From positions 1 through 64,000 of the forward strand of contig DVOO01000029.1 of NCBI GenBank assembly GCA_018713515.1: a stretch of DNA of 64,000 nt, given 5' to 3'. The position numbers and the translations under genes are program-made. This DNA is from Candidatus Scatomonas pullistercoris. GTDB lineage: Bacteria > Bacillota > Clostridia > Lachnospirales > Lachnospiraceae. Positions 34,762 through 43,621 of this stretch are shown one piece after another; position 1 is the first letter of the stretch; each line of letters starts with the position of its first letter. The notes under the pieces are model-generated. The model searched no databases and was not told the origin of the DNA. It saw nothing but the letters and a program-made list of their open reading frames with translations.

Positions 34762-34902
34762 TCAGCAGGCGCAGAACAGGTTATACCCGGCCAGGAGCAA
34801 AAGGCCGGCTGTAAGCACGGCCAGAAAGGTATTAGGGATCAGAAGTCCCAGGAAAATCCCTACTCCCGTCCAGAACATAAGAAACCCGATCAGACGCTTC
34901 AT
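34762..34902 (-). CDS. small hydrophobic membrane protein, 46 residues
   Basis: An ATG at 34902, preceded by AGGA at 7 nt, opens a 46-codon frame (MKRLIGFLMFWTGVGIFLG, then LLIPNTFLAVLTAGLLLLAGY, ending CAC) with a TGA at 34762-34764. Basic residues then two hydrophobic stretches predict a two-pass or hairpin membrane peptide. It starts 3 bp after the ytfJ stop, so it is probably co-translated with it, and the terminator follows. I do not recognise a named family. Reading frame, spacing and ribosome-binding site make it likely to be real. Confidence 0.65.
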   Translation of the reverse strand: MKRLIGFLMFWTGVGIFLGLLIPNTFLAVLTAGLLLLAGYNLFCAC

Positions 34903-34905
34903 CCA

Positions 34906-35322
34906 CTATTCCTGCGTTTCTCCGCTCTCTTGGTTTATTATATGCTCGAACTCTTCCTCTGTATACATGTCCTCGCTGCCTTTTTTCGTAAATCTGGCGG
35001 CGATATCCGGAATCATGTCCAGAATCTTGGTAATGGCATCCTGATTCTTGACATTTACCAGCTTCGTTCCGTTTTTATTGATCACAAGGATCGCGCTGGG
35101 CGTAATCTTTCCACCCATTCCGCCTCCGCCGTTGTTCTTGGCATTATTGGAGAAGGCGCCCGCCGCCACGCCGAAGGAAACATCCACCAGCGGCAGAATA
35201 ATATTCTCTCCGATATGGATGGCCTCGCCCACCACCGTCTTCGTGGTGATAAAACTGTCCATCCCCTTGAAGAGAGCCTCCACGGTCGACTGAAAATCAT
35301 TGTTTTTCTTCTCTTCTGACAT
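34906..35322 (-). CDS. ytfJ: GerW family sporulation protein YtfJ
   Basis: The 138-residue protein has the YtfJ/GerW pattern: VEALFKGMDSFITTKTVVGE, the DVSFGVAAGAF segment, a Gly-rich GGGGMGGKITPSAILVIN and an acidic tail. In Bacillus it is a sporulation protein linked to spore germination (GerW). The start at 35322 follows AGGAGG; a longer reading overlaps the DUF2953 gene. The DUF2953-ytfJ (ytfI-ytfJ) pair is the known arrangement. Confidence 0.9.
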   Translation of the reverse strand: MSEEKKNNDFQSTVEALFKGMDSFITTKTVVGEAIHIGENIILPLVDVSFGVAAGAFSNNAKNNGGGGMGGKITPSAILVINKNGTKLVNVKNQDAITKILDMIPDIAARFTKKGSEDMYTEEEFEHIINQESGETQE

Positions 35323-35324
35323 CT

Positions 35325-36158
35325 TTATGCCTCCTTGTGCTGGAATTTCTTGATCACTTTCTGTACAGACCGGTTTCTGTAAACGGCAAGGCCGTTTTTC
35401 AGCAGAACGAACAGCAGAATTCTTCCCCTCACGGTCACATCCGCCTCCAGGCACGGATTCTCAAAATCCGGAATCAGCTTCAGCTTCTCCGGTATCAGCG
35501 GAAACAGTATTCCCGCCGCTCCCAGCAGCTGTCCTGTTGATGCGGGATCTTCCATCCCAAACCGGACATAGCCGCTGATTTTTTTTGGCCGGATGTGCTT
35601 CAGTATCCGTCCGCCCCGATCCCGCACCATCCGGAAGGCCTCCTTAAAGGTACGAGATTTGAAAAATCTGTACCATTCTCTGATTTTATCACAGAAATTT
35701 TGAATTGTGAACCGGATTTTTCCAAATGAACGCCCCCGTTTCTTCTTTCCCTTCTCCGGCTTCGGCGCATCCGCTCCGCCATCGGCTGTAAACGGAGGCG
35801 TTCCTCCCGGCGGTACGGAAGGCTTCCGGTGGGCCGGTGCCGGCTGTTCACCGGCCTTTTCCCGCATTTTCTTCTTTTTCCATCTGCTCAGATATTTTCT
35901 TATCCGCAGAAGGGGAATACCCAAAATATAGATTTCCGTTTCGGCCTTTTTATCCCGGTACCTCACTTTTACGTAAAGCAGCCGGAAGAGCCAGGAAATT
36001 TGCGCGCCGGCCTCCAGACTGTCTCCCTGCTTCGTCACCCGGCCTCCGTAAAAAAACGGCGTAAACAGAAGGCACAGGATCAGAACGGCCAGAACCAGCA
36101 GAAGAATCAGCAGCACGCTTCCTATCCCGGCAAGAATGGATCCAAGTACATGCAGCAT
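35325..36158 (-). CDS. DUF2953 domain protein (YtfI-like)
   Basis: This 277-residue protein begins with a membrane helix (LGSILAGIGSVLLILLLVLAVLILCLLF), followed by a soluble region with a Lys/Arg/Pro-rich linker (about 105-165) and a C-terminal part (KISGYVRFGMEDPASTGQLLG) typical of DUF2953. The family pairs with ytfJ in spore formers; its biochemical role is unknown. GGGAGG precedes the ATG at 36158, and the ytfJ ATG follows 2 bp after the stop. Confidence 0.82.
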   Translation of the reverse strand: MLHVLGSILAGIGSVLLILLLVLAVLILCLLFTPFFYGGRVTKQGDSLEAGAQISWLFRLLYVKVRYRDKKAETEIYILGIPLLRIRKYLSRWKKKKMREKAGEQPAPAHRKPSVPPGGTPPFTADGGADAPKPEKGKKKRGRSFGKIRFTIQNFCDKIREWYRFFKSRTFKEAFRMVRDRGGRILKHIRPKKISGYVRFGMEDPASTGQLLGAAGILFPLIPEKLKLIPDFENPCLEADVTVRGRILLFVLLKNGLAVYRNRSVQKVIKKFQHKEA

Positions 36159-36162
36159 ACTT

Positions 36163-36477
36163 TTACCTCCCTCTGAGGTACGCTGACAGATTGCCGCCGT
36201 ATCCGGCTCTGCGCGACTCCTCCGCAATACGGCACACGATTTCCAGTGCCTCCCGCTGCCCCACGGCCATGCCGATAATTTCCGGCATTTCCCAAATTCC
36301 CGCATCCAGAAGAAAACGCCGTTCCTCCAGAATATCCAGCTGATCTCTTCCGTTGGAAGCAAAGGTGATCAGGTATAAATCCGGGACAAAACATCCTCTG
36401 TTCACCAGACGGATCATTTTCCGCTTCTTTCCTTTTACATTTTCCCCGACATATAAATCTTTATACCACTCTGCCAT
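36163..36477 (-). CDS. uncharacterised 104-residue protein
   Basis: I do not recognise a family. The protein has no membrane segment or signal. It shows a small basic motif (GKKRKMIRLVNRG), a strand-like DLYLITFASNGRDQLDIL and a helical C-terminus rich in Arg and Gly (RIAEESRRAGYGGNLSAYLRGR). It lies 4 bp after the NUDIX gene and 4 bp before the DUF2953 gene, so it is almost certainly transcribed and translated with them. The ribosome-binding site is weak. A Met at residue 21 is an alternative start. Confidence 0.68.
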   Translation of the reverse strand: MAEWYKDLYVGENVKGKKRKMIRLVNRGCFVPDLYLITFASNGRDQLDILEERRFLLDAGIWEMPEIIGMAVGQREALEIVCRIAEESRRAGYGGNLSAYLRGR

Positions 36478-36481
36478 ACGA

Positions 36482-36934
36482 TTAAAAATATTTCCGGTTT
36501 TCCCAGAGATTTGCCTTCTTCAGTTCCAGATATTCATTATACGCCCGCTCCAGGATCTGCCGTTCATTAGAAAACTTCAGAAGATGATACGCCTCATGGT
36601 ATTTGTAATAGCCGGAATCCATAAAATACTCTTCCCTCTGGGGTTTGCTGTAATAGCTTCCGGCCCGCATCAAAAACCAGTGTACCTCCTTGGCCACCGT
36701 ATCCTCCGGAACACTGAAGCTGTACTGGCTTTTTCCAATATATTTTATAATGGTCGCCCGGACTCCGGTTTCCTCCAGCACTTCCCGCACAGCTGTGTCC
36801 GCATACTCTTCTCCTGTCTCCACGGTCCCCTTCGGCAGGACCCATCCTTCATACTTGTTTTTATAACTCTTGTACAGGGTCAGGATTTTTCCCCGGTAGA
36901 TAACCACCCCGCCGCAGCTCGTTGCCTCAATCAT
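36482..36934 (-). CDS. NUDIX hydrolase
   Basis: The 150-residue enzyme carries a complete Nudix box, G-x5-E-x7-R-E-V-x-E-E-x-G, within GTVETGEEYADTAVREVLEETGV. Residues ATSCGGVVIY at the start and VHWFLM after the box fit the fold of MutT/Ap4A-type hydrolases. The substrate is a nucleoside diphosphate linked to X; identity unknown. The start at 36934 was chosen because AGGAGG lies 7 nt upstream; a TTG two codons earlier is less likely. It leads the unit that ends with ytfJ. Confidence 0.9.
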   Translation of the reverse strand: MIEATSCGGVVIYRGKILTLYKSYKNKYEGWVLPKGTVETGEEYADTAVREVLEETGVRATIIKYIGKSQYSFSVPEDTVAKEVHWFLMRAGSYYSKPQREEYFMDSGYYKYHEAYHLLKFSNERQILERAYNEYLELKKANLWENRKYF

Positions 36935-36952
36935 TGTCAATCCTCCTGTACC

Positions 36953-36981
36953 AGTATAACCCTTTTTCTGATGCCGCGCAA
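36953..36981 (-). promoter_or_regulatory. promoter of the NUDIX-ytfJ unit
   Basis: Minus-strand TTGCGC (36976-36981) and TATACT (36953-36958) are separated by 17 bp, about 20 bp before the NUDIX start. Confidence 0.65.
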
Positions 36982-37000
36982 CCGGACTGTCCGAAATACA

Positions 37001-38464
37001 TCAGCTGAAATAGCTTTCAAAAACCGCCCTGGCAATGGGGACGGCCACAGCGGAACCGCTTTGTCCTGCCTCCACAATCACAGTCACAACAATATCCGTA
37101 TTTCCCGTATCAGAAAACCCCACAAACCAGGCATGGGCATTTCCTGCAGAGTCGTACTCCGCCGTCCCTGTCTTTCCCGCGATATTGTAGGGAAGATCCG
37201 CCAGAGAGGAAGCCGTTCCGTAACTGACAACGCCCTTCATAAGCTCCTTCAGGGCATCCGCTTCCTGCTGCGTCATGGCCTGTGTCAGTGTGGTCTGCTC
37301 CGTTCGATCCACCACAACGCCCTCATACGTCTCAACCCTGTCTACAATCGTAGGGGACAGAATTGTGCCGCCGTTGGCAACGGCCTGAGCCACCATGGAC
37401 ATTTGCAGAGGACTGGCCAGGGTGTTACCCTGTCCGATGGCTGTCTGCATAGTCAGCGGATCACCGTCGTAAGCACCCAGGCTGAAGCTGCTGTTCACCG
37501 CAGGCAGCCCGATATTATCGGGCAGCTCCTGATTAAAATAAAGGCTTTCCGCCGCCTGCTGCAGCGCTTCTGCTCCCAGCTCGATGCCCATCTGGGCGAA
37601 AGCGCAGTTGCAGGAATTGGCAAAGGCGTCCGCAAAATCCTCCTGCCCGTGCACAGTGCCCGTACAGTGGATTGTATAACCGCCGGACGTATATTCTCCT
37701 TCACAGTTAAAGCTGAAATCGTCAAAGGTACCATGTTCCCTGTAATAGGCCAGAGCGGTAACGATCTTAAAGGTGGAGCCCGGCGGATACTGGCCCTGGA
37801 GCGCCCGGTTCAGAAGCGGGCTTCCCTCTTCATCATTGATCAGTGTATCCCAGTCCGCATCCAGCGTATTCGGGTTGAATCCCGGCTTGCTCACATCCAC
37901 CAGAATTCTTCCGGTGGAAACCTCCTGCACCACCACAGCTCCCTGGTAGTCTCCCAGGGCATCGTAGGCTGCCTGCTGCAGGCTCACATTCAGCGAGGTC
38001 ACCAGATTATCGCCCTGCTTCTTTTCTTCGTTCAGTTCGTTCTGCAGCTGCTCCAGAGCGTCCGCATGGGACTGGAGAAGATCCCGGCCCCTGGAGGACT
38101 CCAGCCCGCTGGCGCCGTAGCTGGCGTATCCCACCGTGTGGGCAAAGAGCTCGTTGTAGGGATATGTTCTCGTCTCGTTTCCCTCCTCGTCCACCTGTGT
38201 TTCCGCCAGAACCGTTCCATCGGAGGCGAGAATCGATCCCCGGATCACCTGCTCCGCCATCTTCTGCTGCCGCTGGTCATACTGGCTGTAATCTCCGCTC
38301 AGGTAGCTTTCACTTTCCACCGCCTGAAAATATGCCACATACGCAATCAGTCCCAGGAACAGAAACACAAAGAAATAGGATACAATAACATAGGGTCTAC
38401 CAGTTGAGGCTTTTTTCTGTCTGTTCTTCAATTCTTCTGGAGAACTCATCGTCCTGGGGCGCAT
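37001..38464 (-). CDS. class B penicillin-binding protein (peptidoglycan transpeptidase)
   Basis: The 487-residue protein has a basic N-terminus, one membrane helix (about 22-46), a small pedestal domain and a transpeptidase domain with GSTFKI (SxxK, Ser nucleophile), SCN and KTGTAEY. It crosslinks cell wall on the outer face of the membrane. The gene overlaps the RodA/FtsW gene by 68 bp, so the two form a SEDS-bPBP pair that makes and crosslinks glycan together. I chose the start at 38464 because GGGAGG lies 5 nt upstream; a Met five codons later is an alternative. Confidence 0.9.
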   Translation of the reverse strand: MRPRTMSSPEELKNRQKKASTGRPYVIVSYFFVFLFLGLIAYVAYFQAVESESYLSGDYSQYDQRQQKMAEQVIRGSILASDGTVLAETQVDEEGNETRTYPYNELFAHTVGYASYGASGLESSRGRDLLQSHADALEQLQNELNEEKKQGDNLVTSLNVSLQQAAYDALGDYQGAVVVQEVSTGRILVDVSKPGFNPNTLDADWDTLINDEEGSPLLNRALQGQYPPGSTFKIVTALAYYREHGTFDDFSFNCEGEYTSGGYTIHCTGTVHGQEDFADAFANSCNCAFAQMGIELGAEALQQAAESLYFNQELPDNIGLPAVNSSFSLGAYDGDPLTMQTAIGQGNTLASPLQMSMVAQAVANGGTILSPTIVDRVETYEGVVVDRTEQTTLTQAMTQQEADALKELMKGVVSYGTASSLADLPYNIAGKTGTAEYDSAGNAHAWFVGFSDTGNTDIVVTVIVEAGQSGSAVAVPIARAVFESYFS

Positions 38465-39863
38465 TTCCGCCTCCCGGCCCCGGCCGGTTCCAGTCGTCCG
38501 GCCCGTTCTTTCTCCGCTTGTCTTCTGCATTTTTCTGCCGCTGTTTTTCTTCAAACTGCTCACCCTCGTCTTCTCTTAAAATGTACAGGCCCTGAATAAT
38601 GGCCAGCATCAAAATGGTACATACAACTGAACTTCCTCCATAGCTTACCAGCGGAAGTGTCACGCCGGTCAGCGGAATAAATTTTGTCGCTCCGCCCACG
38701 GTAAGGAATACCTGGAATGCATATTCCGTACTGAGCCCTATGGCGATCAGCTTGTAGAAAGGCTTGCTCATTTTCATGGAAATGTTCACCAGCAGGAGAT
38801 ACATCCCCATACAGAGCAGGAGCAGGCAGATAGCGAACAGCACTCCCATTTCTTCACAGATCGCGGCAAATGTGGAGTCCTCGCTGGCCAGAGGGATCAG
38901 ATCCGGCGATCCCTGATACAGTCCCGTTCCAAACCAGCCTCCCGCGCAGATTCCAAACAGTGCCTGGATAATCTGATAACCGGTCCGCTGCGGATCCGCA
39001 AAAGGATTTCTCCATATACTGACCCGGACCTTTACATGGGCGAAAAGCCGGTATGCCGCTACCGCGGCCAGAGCGCCGCAGCCCAGGCCCGCCAGCGCAT
39101 ACCGCACTTTGCGGGTGGCTACGTACAGCATGACCACATACGTAATAAAATAAATCAGCGCAGCTCCCAGATCTGTGGAAAGCACGAGAATGCCCACATG
39201 AACGGCCGCGAAAACAGTAGCCAGCACAATTCTCCGGAAACTCAGATTTTTCTGGAGCATTCCGGCCACAAAAAATACAAAGGTAATTTTGACAAATTCT
39301 GAAAACTGGAAGGAAATCCCGTTAAATTCCAGGGAGAGATTGGCTCCCTGATATACCTCCGAATAAAGGAAGACCGCCCCCAGCAGCAGGACGCCGGCAA
39401 TCCCGTAAAGCCAGGTCAGATCCTTTACAAGCTTAACCTTCCGCACAATAACAGGGACCACAAAGGACAGCAGCGTGGCCGCGGATACAATAATCAGCTG
39501 CTTCAGCGCATTGTCCAGAGACAGACGGCTCTGGATCACGAATCCCACAGACAGCAGCATGCACATGGCATTCAGAAGAATCAGCGATGCTTTCCGGTAG
39601 ATCAGCCGGTACAGTCCCTGCACCACGAGAATATACAGGATTGTGCCCAGATACATGAAGATCATATTCAGGCTGTATGTCTGCAGAAACATGACCAGAT
39701 ATGCCGTGAAATTAAAAAACAGCATCAGGACGATCTGTTTGCGCATAATGCGCCGCCGTGCCTCTTCATTTTTCCGCTTCAGAACCATAAAGGTTTCCAG
39801 GGTAAAAAATACCATCAGAAGAAGCAGCAGATATTTTGATATTTCTACAATGATACGTACCAT
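38397..39863 (-). CDS. SEDS family glycosyltransferase (FtsW/RodA/SpoVE)
   Basis: This 488-residue protein has about ten membrane segments and SEDS hallmarks: the FSEFVKITFVFF segment, STDLGAALIYF, the RTGYQIIQALFGICAGGWFGTG-like region and the C-terminal LPLVSYGGSS. It polymerises glycan strands from lipid II. The N-terminus is longer than in FtsW and the C-terminus is a charged tail of about 60 residues rich in Glu, Arg, Gly and Pro. Pairing with the overlapping class B PBP gene supports a role in elongation, division or sporulation; which one cannot be decided. Confidence 0.9.
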   Translation of the reverse strand: MVRIIVEISKYLLLLLMVFFTLETFMVLKRKNEEARRRIMRKQIVLMLFFNFTAYLVMFLQTYSLNMIFMYLGTILYILVVQGLYRLIYRKASLILLNAMCMLLSVGFVIQSRLSLDNALKQLIIVSAATLLSFVVPVIVRKVKLVKDLTWLYGIAGVLLLGAVFLYSEVYQGANLSLEFNGISFQFSEFVKITFVFFVAGMLQKNLSFRRIVLATVFAAVHVGILVLSTDLGAALIYFITYVVMLYVATRKVRYALAGLGCGALAAVAAYRLFAHVKVRVSIWRNPFADPQRTGYQIIQALFGICAGGWFGTGLYQGSPDLIPLASEDSTFAAICEEMGVLFAICLLLLCMGMYLLLVNISMKMSKPFYKLIAIGLSTEYAFQVFLTVGGATKFIPLTGVTLPLVSYGGSSVVCTILMLAIIQGLYILREDEGEQFEEKQRQKNAEDKRRKNGPDDWNRPGPGGGNAPQDDEFSRRIEEQTEKSLNW

Positions 39864-39872
39864 ACTTACCTC

Positions 39873-42080
39873 TCATTCCACCCCCCGCTTGAAGTGGCCT
39901 TTTGTACATTCTCCCCCGCCCGGCAGCTCCCCGGCCTGTTCTGTTCCCTTCATAATCTTCAGAAATCTCTCGGCCGTCCAGGCTGCCTCCCGTCCGTTTT
40001 CCACGGTAAAATGCAGACGGAAGCCGGAAAATCCCATTTTTTTGATGCTCTCCCATTCTCCGGCAAGATCTGTGGGGAGACTGTTGTAGATCACATTGCA
40101 GCAGTTGGCGCAGTCACACAGAACAGGGAAATCCTTTCCCTTTCTGTCCCGCAGGACAAGGCGGCTTCCGCCGGCCCTGCAGCGGTCCAGATTTTTCTTC
40201 AGGCACTGACCGGAGATCATCATGGGCGCGCGCCCGTATACTACCAGTTCACTTCTGCTGTTGTCTCTGACGGACAGTTCTCTCTGGTTCAGCTCCAGCG
40301 GCGCCGTGTCTCCTGCGGTCCCCTGGTCACGCCAGAATTTTACTGCCCGATTGTTAAAAGTATACATGCCTGAATCCAAAATGGCAAGTCCGAGAAGATC
40401 CGTTTCCCGAAGTATCCCCAGGCTCTCCAGATTGCGGACCAGGATCCCTGACAGCCCGTCCGGCTTCCACGCATGCAGTTCCCGGATATAATCAGTCTTT
40501 CCGTCCCGGCGGACAATATACGGCAAAGCCAGCCGGACTTCTCTTCCGGATTTTCTGACCGCCTCGGCGGCAGAGTGGTACCGGTCCGCACCCCACAGGC
40601 CGGCAGGGAGATAATATCCATCGATGCCCGGAATCTTAAGAAGGCTCCGGAACTGCTCTTCCGTTTCCGGCAGCACCCATAATTTCCAGTCCCCGGGTTT
40701 CCCGGAGGAAGTCTTCACGGAAATGGTTTCTCTGGGCTCCGGAGCTTTTCTCCGGAATCCGGACAGCATATTTTCCCGCAGCTGTCCCAGTGCTTCCCTG
40801 CGGAGTTCATTTAAGAACTGCACAGGCACAAAAACATTCTCCTCCAGGTCTATCTGCAGGTCTTCAAAATAAAAATTGCTGTTTCCTGTTTTATTCATCT
40901 GCGCGCGGACACGCGCCTCCGTCAGGGGCTGTCTCTGCGCCCGCTGCACCCCTTCTTTTGTAATCCCGGCGGTAAAGGATGCGCAGGACACGCAGAAATA
41001 CGCCGGCTTTTCCGGGGCAAGATACAGATAACCGCGGATTCCGCTCCGGATGAGCTCCGCCTGACACTCTTCCTTTTCTGTTTCTCCGGTCCGTTCCGGC
41101 TCCGGTTTCCGGCCGGTCAGCTTCTCATTCCGGAGAGCCATCATCTCCCGTCCGTTCCGGACCAGAAAATAGCTCTGATTAAATCCATCCCGGTTGAAAA
41201 GCGCAAAAAGGCGCTTCCTGTCCCGCTCCTCCGCCCGGAATTCCTCCGGATGGCTGTCGTAATGCGCCTGCCGTTCCAGATACAGGTCCAGGTATTTCCG
41301 GTAGATTTCCACCACGCCAGCCGCATAGGCAGGCTTCTTCATTCTGCCCTCAATTTTCAGGGAAAAAACCCCTGCCCCGAGGATCTGCGGGATCAGTTCC
41401 ACCGTGCACATATCCTTCGTGTTCAGCGGATAAGCTGTATCCTTTCCGTTCAGTCTTCTGCCATTTTCCCATACCTCGTAGGGAAGCCTGCAGGGCTGGG
41501 CACACCTTCCCCTGTTTCCGCTCCGCCCGCCGATGAGACTGCTCATCAGGCACTGACCGGAATAGCAGTAGCACAGAGCCCCGTGCACAAATGCCTCCAG
41601 CTCCATGCCTGTCGTTTCATGGATCTCCTTCAGTTCCGCCAGGGACAGCTCTCTGGCTGCCACCAGGCGTCTGACGCCCTGCTGCTCCAGAAAACGGGCT
41701 CCGGCCGGTCCGGTAACCGCCATCTGCGTGCTGGCATGCACCGGCAGATCCGGAAACTCCTTCCGTATAAAGGAAAGTACGCCAAAGTCCTGAACCAGGA
41801 CACCATCCAGTCCTGCCCGGTAATAGGGCAGCAGATATCTGTACAGCTTCTGTTCCAGTTCATTTTCTTTTAACAGTGTATTGACAGTTAAGTACAGCTT
41901 TTTTCCTGCCAGATGGACTTCATCAATGGCCTCCAGAAGCCTTTTCTCGTCCAAATTGTCCGCATATGCCCTGGCACCGAACAGACTGCCGCCCGTATAG
42001 ACAGCATCCGCCCCGGCTCCAAGCGCCGCCCGGAGGGCCTCAAAGGATCCGGCCGGTGCCAGCAGTTCCGCCTGTCTCAT
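39873..42080 (-). CDS. U32 family peptidase
   Basis: The 735-residue protein begins AELLAPAGSFEALRAALGAGADAVY and has the U32 cluster motif in ALCYCYSGQCLMSS with GNRGRCAQPCR, where Cys residues probably bind an Fe-S cluster. A second collagenase-like domain and DUF3656-like region follow, as in the long U32 proteins of clostridia. Related YhbU/RlhA-type proteins act in prephenate-dependent tRNA or rRNA hydroxylation; whether this one is a peptidase is doubtful. GGGAG precedes the ATG at 42080. It precedes the SEDS gene by 9 bp. Confidence 0.88.
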   Translation of the reverse strand: MRQAELLAPAGSFEALRAALGAGADAVYTGGSLFGARAYADNLDEKRLLEAIDEVHLAGKKLYLTVNTLLKENELEQKLYRYLLPYYRAGLDGVLVQDFGVLSFIRKEFPDLPVHASTQMAVTGPAGARFLEQQGVRRLVAARELSLAELKEIHETTGMELEAFVHGALCYCYSGQCLMSSLIGGRSGNRGRCAQPCRLPYEVWENGRRLNGKDTAYPLNTKDMCTVELIPQILGAGVFSLKIEGRMKKPAYAAGVVEIYRKYLDLYLERQAHYDSHPEEFRAEERDRKRLFALFNRDGFNQSYFLVRNGREMMALRNEKLTGRKPEPERTGETEKEECQAELIRSGIRGYLYLAPEKPAYFCVSCASFTAGITKEGVQRAQRQPLTEARVRAQMNKTGNSNFYFEDLQIDLEENVFVPVQFLNELRREALGQLRENMLSGFRRKAPEPRETISVKTSSGKPGDWKLWVLPETEEQFRSLLKIPGIDGYYLPAGLWGADRYHSAAEAVRKSGREVRLALPYIVRRDGKTDYIRELHAWKPDGLSGILVRNLESLGILRETDLLGLAILDSGMYTFNNRAVKFWRDQGTAGDTAPLELNQRELSVRDNSRSELVVYGRAPMMISGQCLKKNLDRCRAGGSRLVLRDRKGKDFPVLCDCANCCNVIYNSLPTDLAGEWESIKKMGFSGFRLHFTVENGREAAWTAERFLKIMKGTEQAGELPGGGECTKGHFKRGVE

Positions 42081-42097
42081 AGCTACTCCCTCTGATG

Positions 42098-42129
42098 AAA
42101 AAAAGGGGATGTTTCCATGCAACACCCCC
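42098..42129 (-). terminator. intrinsic terminator of the zapA unit
   Basis: On the minus strand GGGGGTGTT and AACATCCCC form a hairpin followed by TTTTTTT (42098-42104). It lies between zapA and the U32 gene, ending only about 10 bp before the U32 ribosome-binding site. Confidence 0.7.
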
Positions 42130-42138
42130 GCCATCTGT

Positions 42139-42537
42139 TTATTTTCCTGCTTCCTTATGGATGGAAGGACCGGCCGGCGATCCCTCCTGCTTTTTCTGCT
42201 GCAGGCTCTCAAGCTCCTGCTTCAGCTTGTCAATCTGAATCTGCGCGGCGATCAGGTCATGCTTGATATCATAGGTCTCCCGGTCCTTGGCCTCCATATC
42301 CTCCTCCATGGAATCCGCTCTGGCCTTTGCCTTAAAATAATCATCGGCGATGTTCAAAGCCAGCAGCGTGGACTTCGTATCCTGCGGCTGGTGATTATAT
42401 CCCGGAAGCGCGCCGAGCTCGGCAATTTTATTATTCAGATAAGACGCGACTCTCTGCAGATATTCCTCGCTCTCATATCCGCTGAGAGTAACGATTTTTC
42501 CATCTATCAACACTTTCACGGTATTCTTCGATGCCAT
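42139..42537 (-). CDS. zapA: cell division protein ZapA
   Basis: The 132-residue protein has the ZapA start VKVLIDGKIVTLSGYESEEYLQRVA and ALNIADDYF, followed by a long coiled coil (about 70-125). It crosslinks FtsZ protofilaments at the division ring. I set the start at 42537, 9 nt after AAGGAG; an upstream Met 12 codons earlier includes that site. It follows ruvB by 70 bp on the same strand and ends at its own terminator. Confidence 0.88.
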   Translation of the reverse strand: MASKNTVKVLIDGKIVTLSGYESEEYLQRVASYLNNKIAELGALPGYNHQPQDTKSTLLALNIADDYFKAKARADSMEEDMEAKDRETYDIKHDLIAAQIQIDKLKQELESLQQKKQEGSPAGPSIHKEAGK

Positions 42538-42607
42538 GGACTGTATCTCCTTCGTAAACGTTCTTTTATTCATATTAACTCCTGCGCTCCGGAAAAACAA
42601 CCTTTTT

Positions 42608-43612
42608 CTAGGATTCTTCCCCTAACGGGATATCCAGATGACGGTAGGCGGCCGGAAGCGCAACCCTTCCTCTGGGCGTGCGGCTCAGGAATCCGTGCTG
42701 AATCAGATACGGTTCATAGACATCCTCGATGGTTCCGCTGTCCTCTCCCACAGCCGCAGCCAAGGTATCCAGCCCCACAGGGCCTCCGGAAAACTTTTCA
42801 ATAATCGTGCGCAGCAGCAGACGGTCTGTCTGATCCAGGCCGCTCTTGTCTACTTCCAGCAGATCCAGGGCCAGGGAAGCCACCTCTGCCGTGATCTTTC
42901 CATTGCAGCGCACCTGAGCAAAGTCCCGTACACGCTTCAGCAGACGGTTAGCAAGCCTGGGCGTTCCCCGGGATCTTCTGGCCAGCTCCCGGGCGCCCGC
43001 CTCCTGTATCTCCACGCCCAGCACAGCTGCAGAACGGAGAATAATTGTCTGCAGCTCCGTCTCTGTGTAAAATTCCAGGTGATGAATCACACCAAAACGG
43101 TCCCGGAGAGGCGCTGTCAGAAGGCCTGCCCGGGTGGTGGCTCCCACCAGCGTAAACTTTGGTAGATCCAGCCGTATGGATCTGGCAGACGCCCCCTTGC
43201 CGATCATAATATCAATGGCAAAATCCTCCATGGCCGGATAAAGCACCTCCTCCACCTGGCGGTTCAGTCTGTGTATTTCGTCCACAAACAGCACATCCCC
43301 CTCTTTCAGGCCGTTGAGGATCGCCGCGATTTCTCCCGGCTTCTCAATGGCCGGTCCTGAGGTAACCTTCATGTGCACCCCCATCTCATTGGCAATAATC
43401 CCGGCCAGCGTCGTCTTTCCCAGACCCGGCGGCCCGTAAAAGAGCACATGGTCCAGAACATCTCCCCGCTGCCGGGCAGCTTCAATATAAACTCTCAGGT
43501 TTTCCTTTGTCTTTTCCTGGCCGATATAGTCATCCAGAAGCTGCGGCCGCAGACTGCCTTCTGTTCTCCTGTCTTCTTCCGTGACATCTGTCGTAATGAT
43601 TCGCCTCTCCAT
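42608..43612 (-). CDS. ruvB: Holliday junction branch migration ATPase RuvB
   Basis: The 334-residue AAA+ motor has [18 protein letters not shown], Walker [13 protein letters not shown], Walker [10 protein letters not shown], sensor [17 protein letters not shown] and the C-terminal winged helix RTPRGR. It drives branch migration with RuvA; RecU at 16.8-17.3 kb resolves the junctions. Length is standard. It lies 9 bp after ruvA. Confidence 0.98.
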   Translation of the reverse strand: MERRIITTDVTEEDRRTEGSLRPQLLDDYIGQEKTKENLRVYIEAARQRGDVLDHVLFYGPPGLGKTTLAGIIANEMGVHMKVTSGPAIEKPGEIAAILNGLKEGDVLFVDEIHRLNRQVEEVLYPAMEDFAIDIMIGKGASARSIRLDLPKFTLVGATTRAGLLTAPLRDRFGVIHHLEFYTETELQTIILRSAAVLGVEIQEAGARELARRSRGTPRLANRLLKRVRDFAQVRCNGKITAEVASLALDLLEVDKSGLDQTDRLLLRTIIEKFSGGPVGLDTLAAAVGEDSGTIEDVYEPYLIQHGFLSRTPRGRVALPAAYRHLDIPLGEES

Positions 43613-43621
43613 GCCGACTCC

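Noticed and set aside
36353..38407. A plus-strand open frame of 684 codons opposite the NUDIX and PBP genes
   Set aside because: It spans two clear minus-strand genes and their intergenic promoter, and its protein shows no family pattern.
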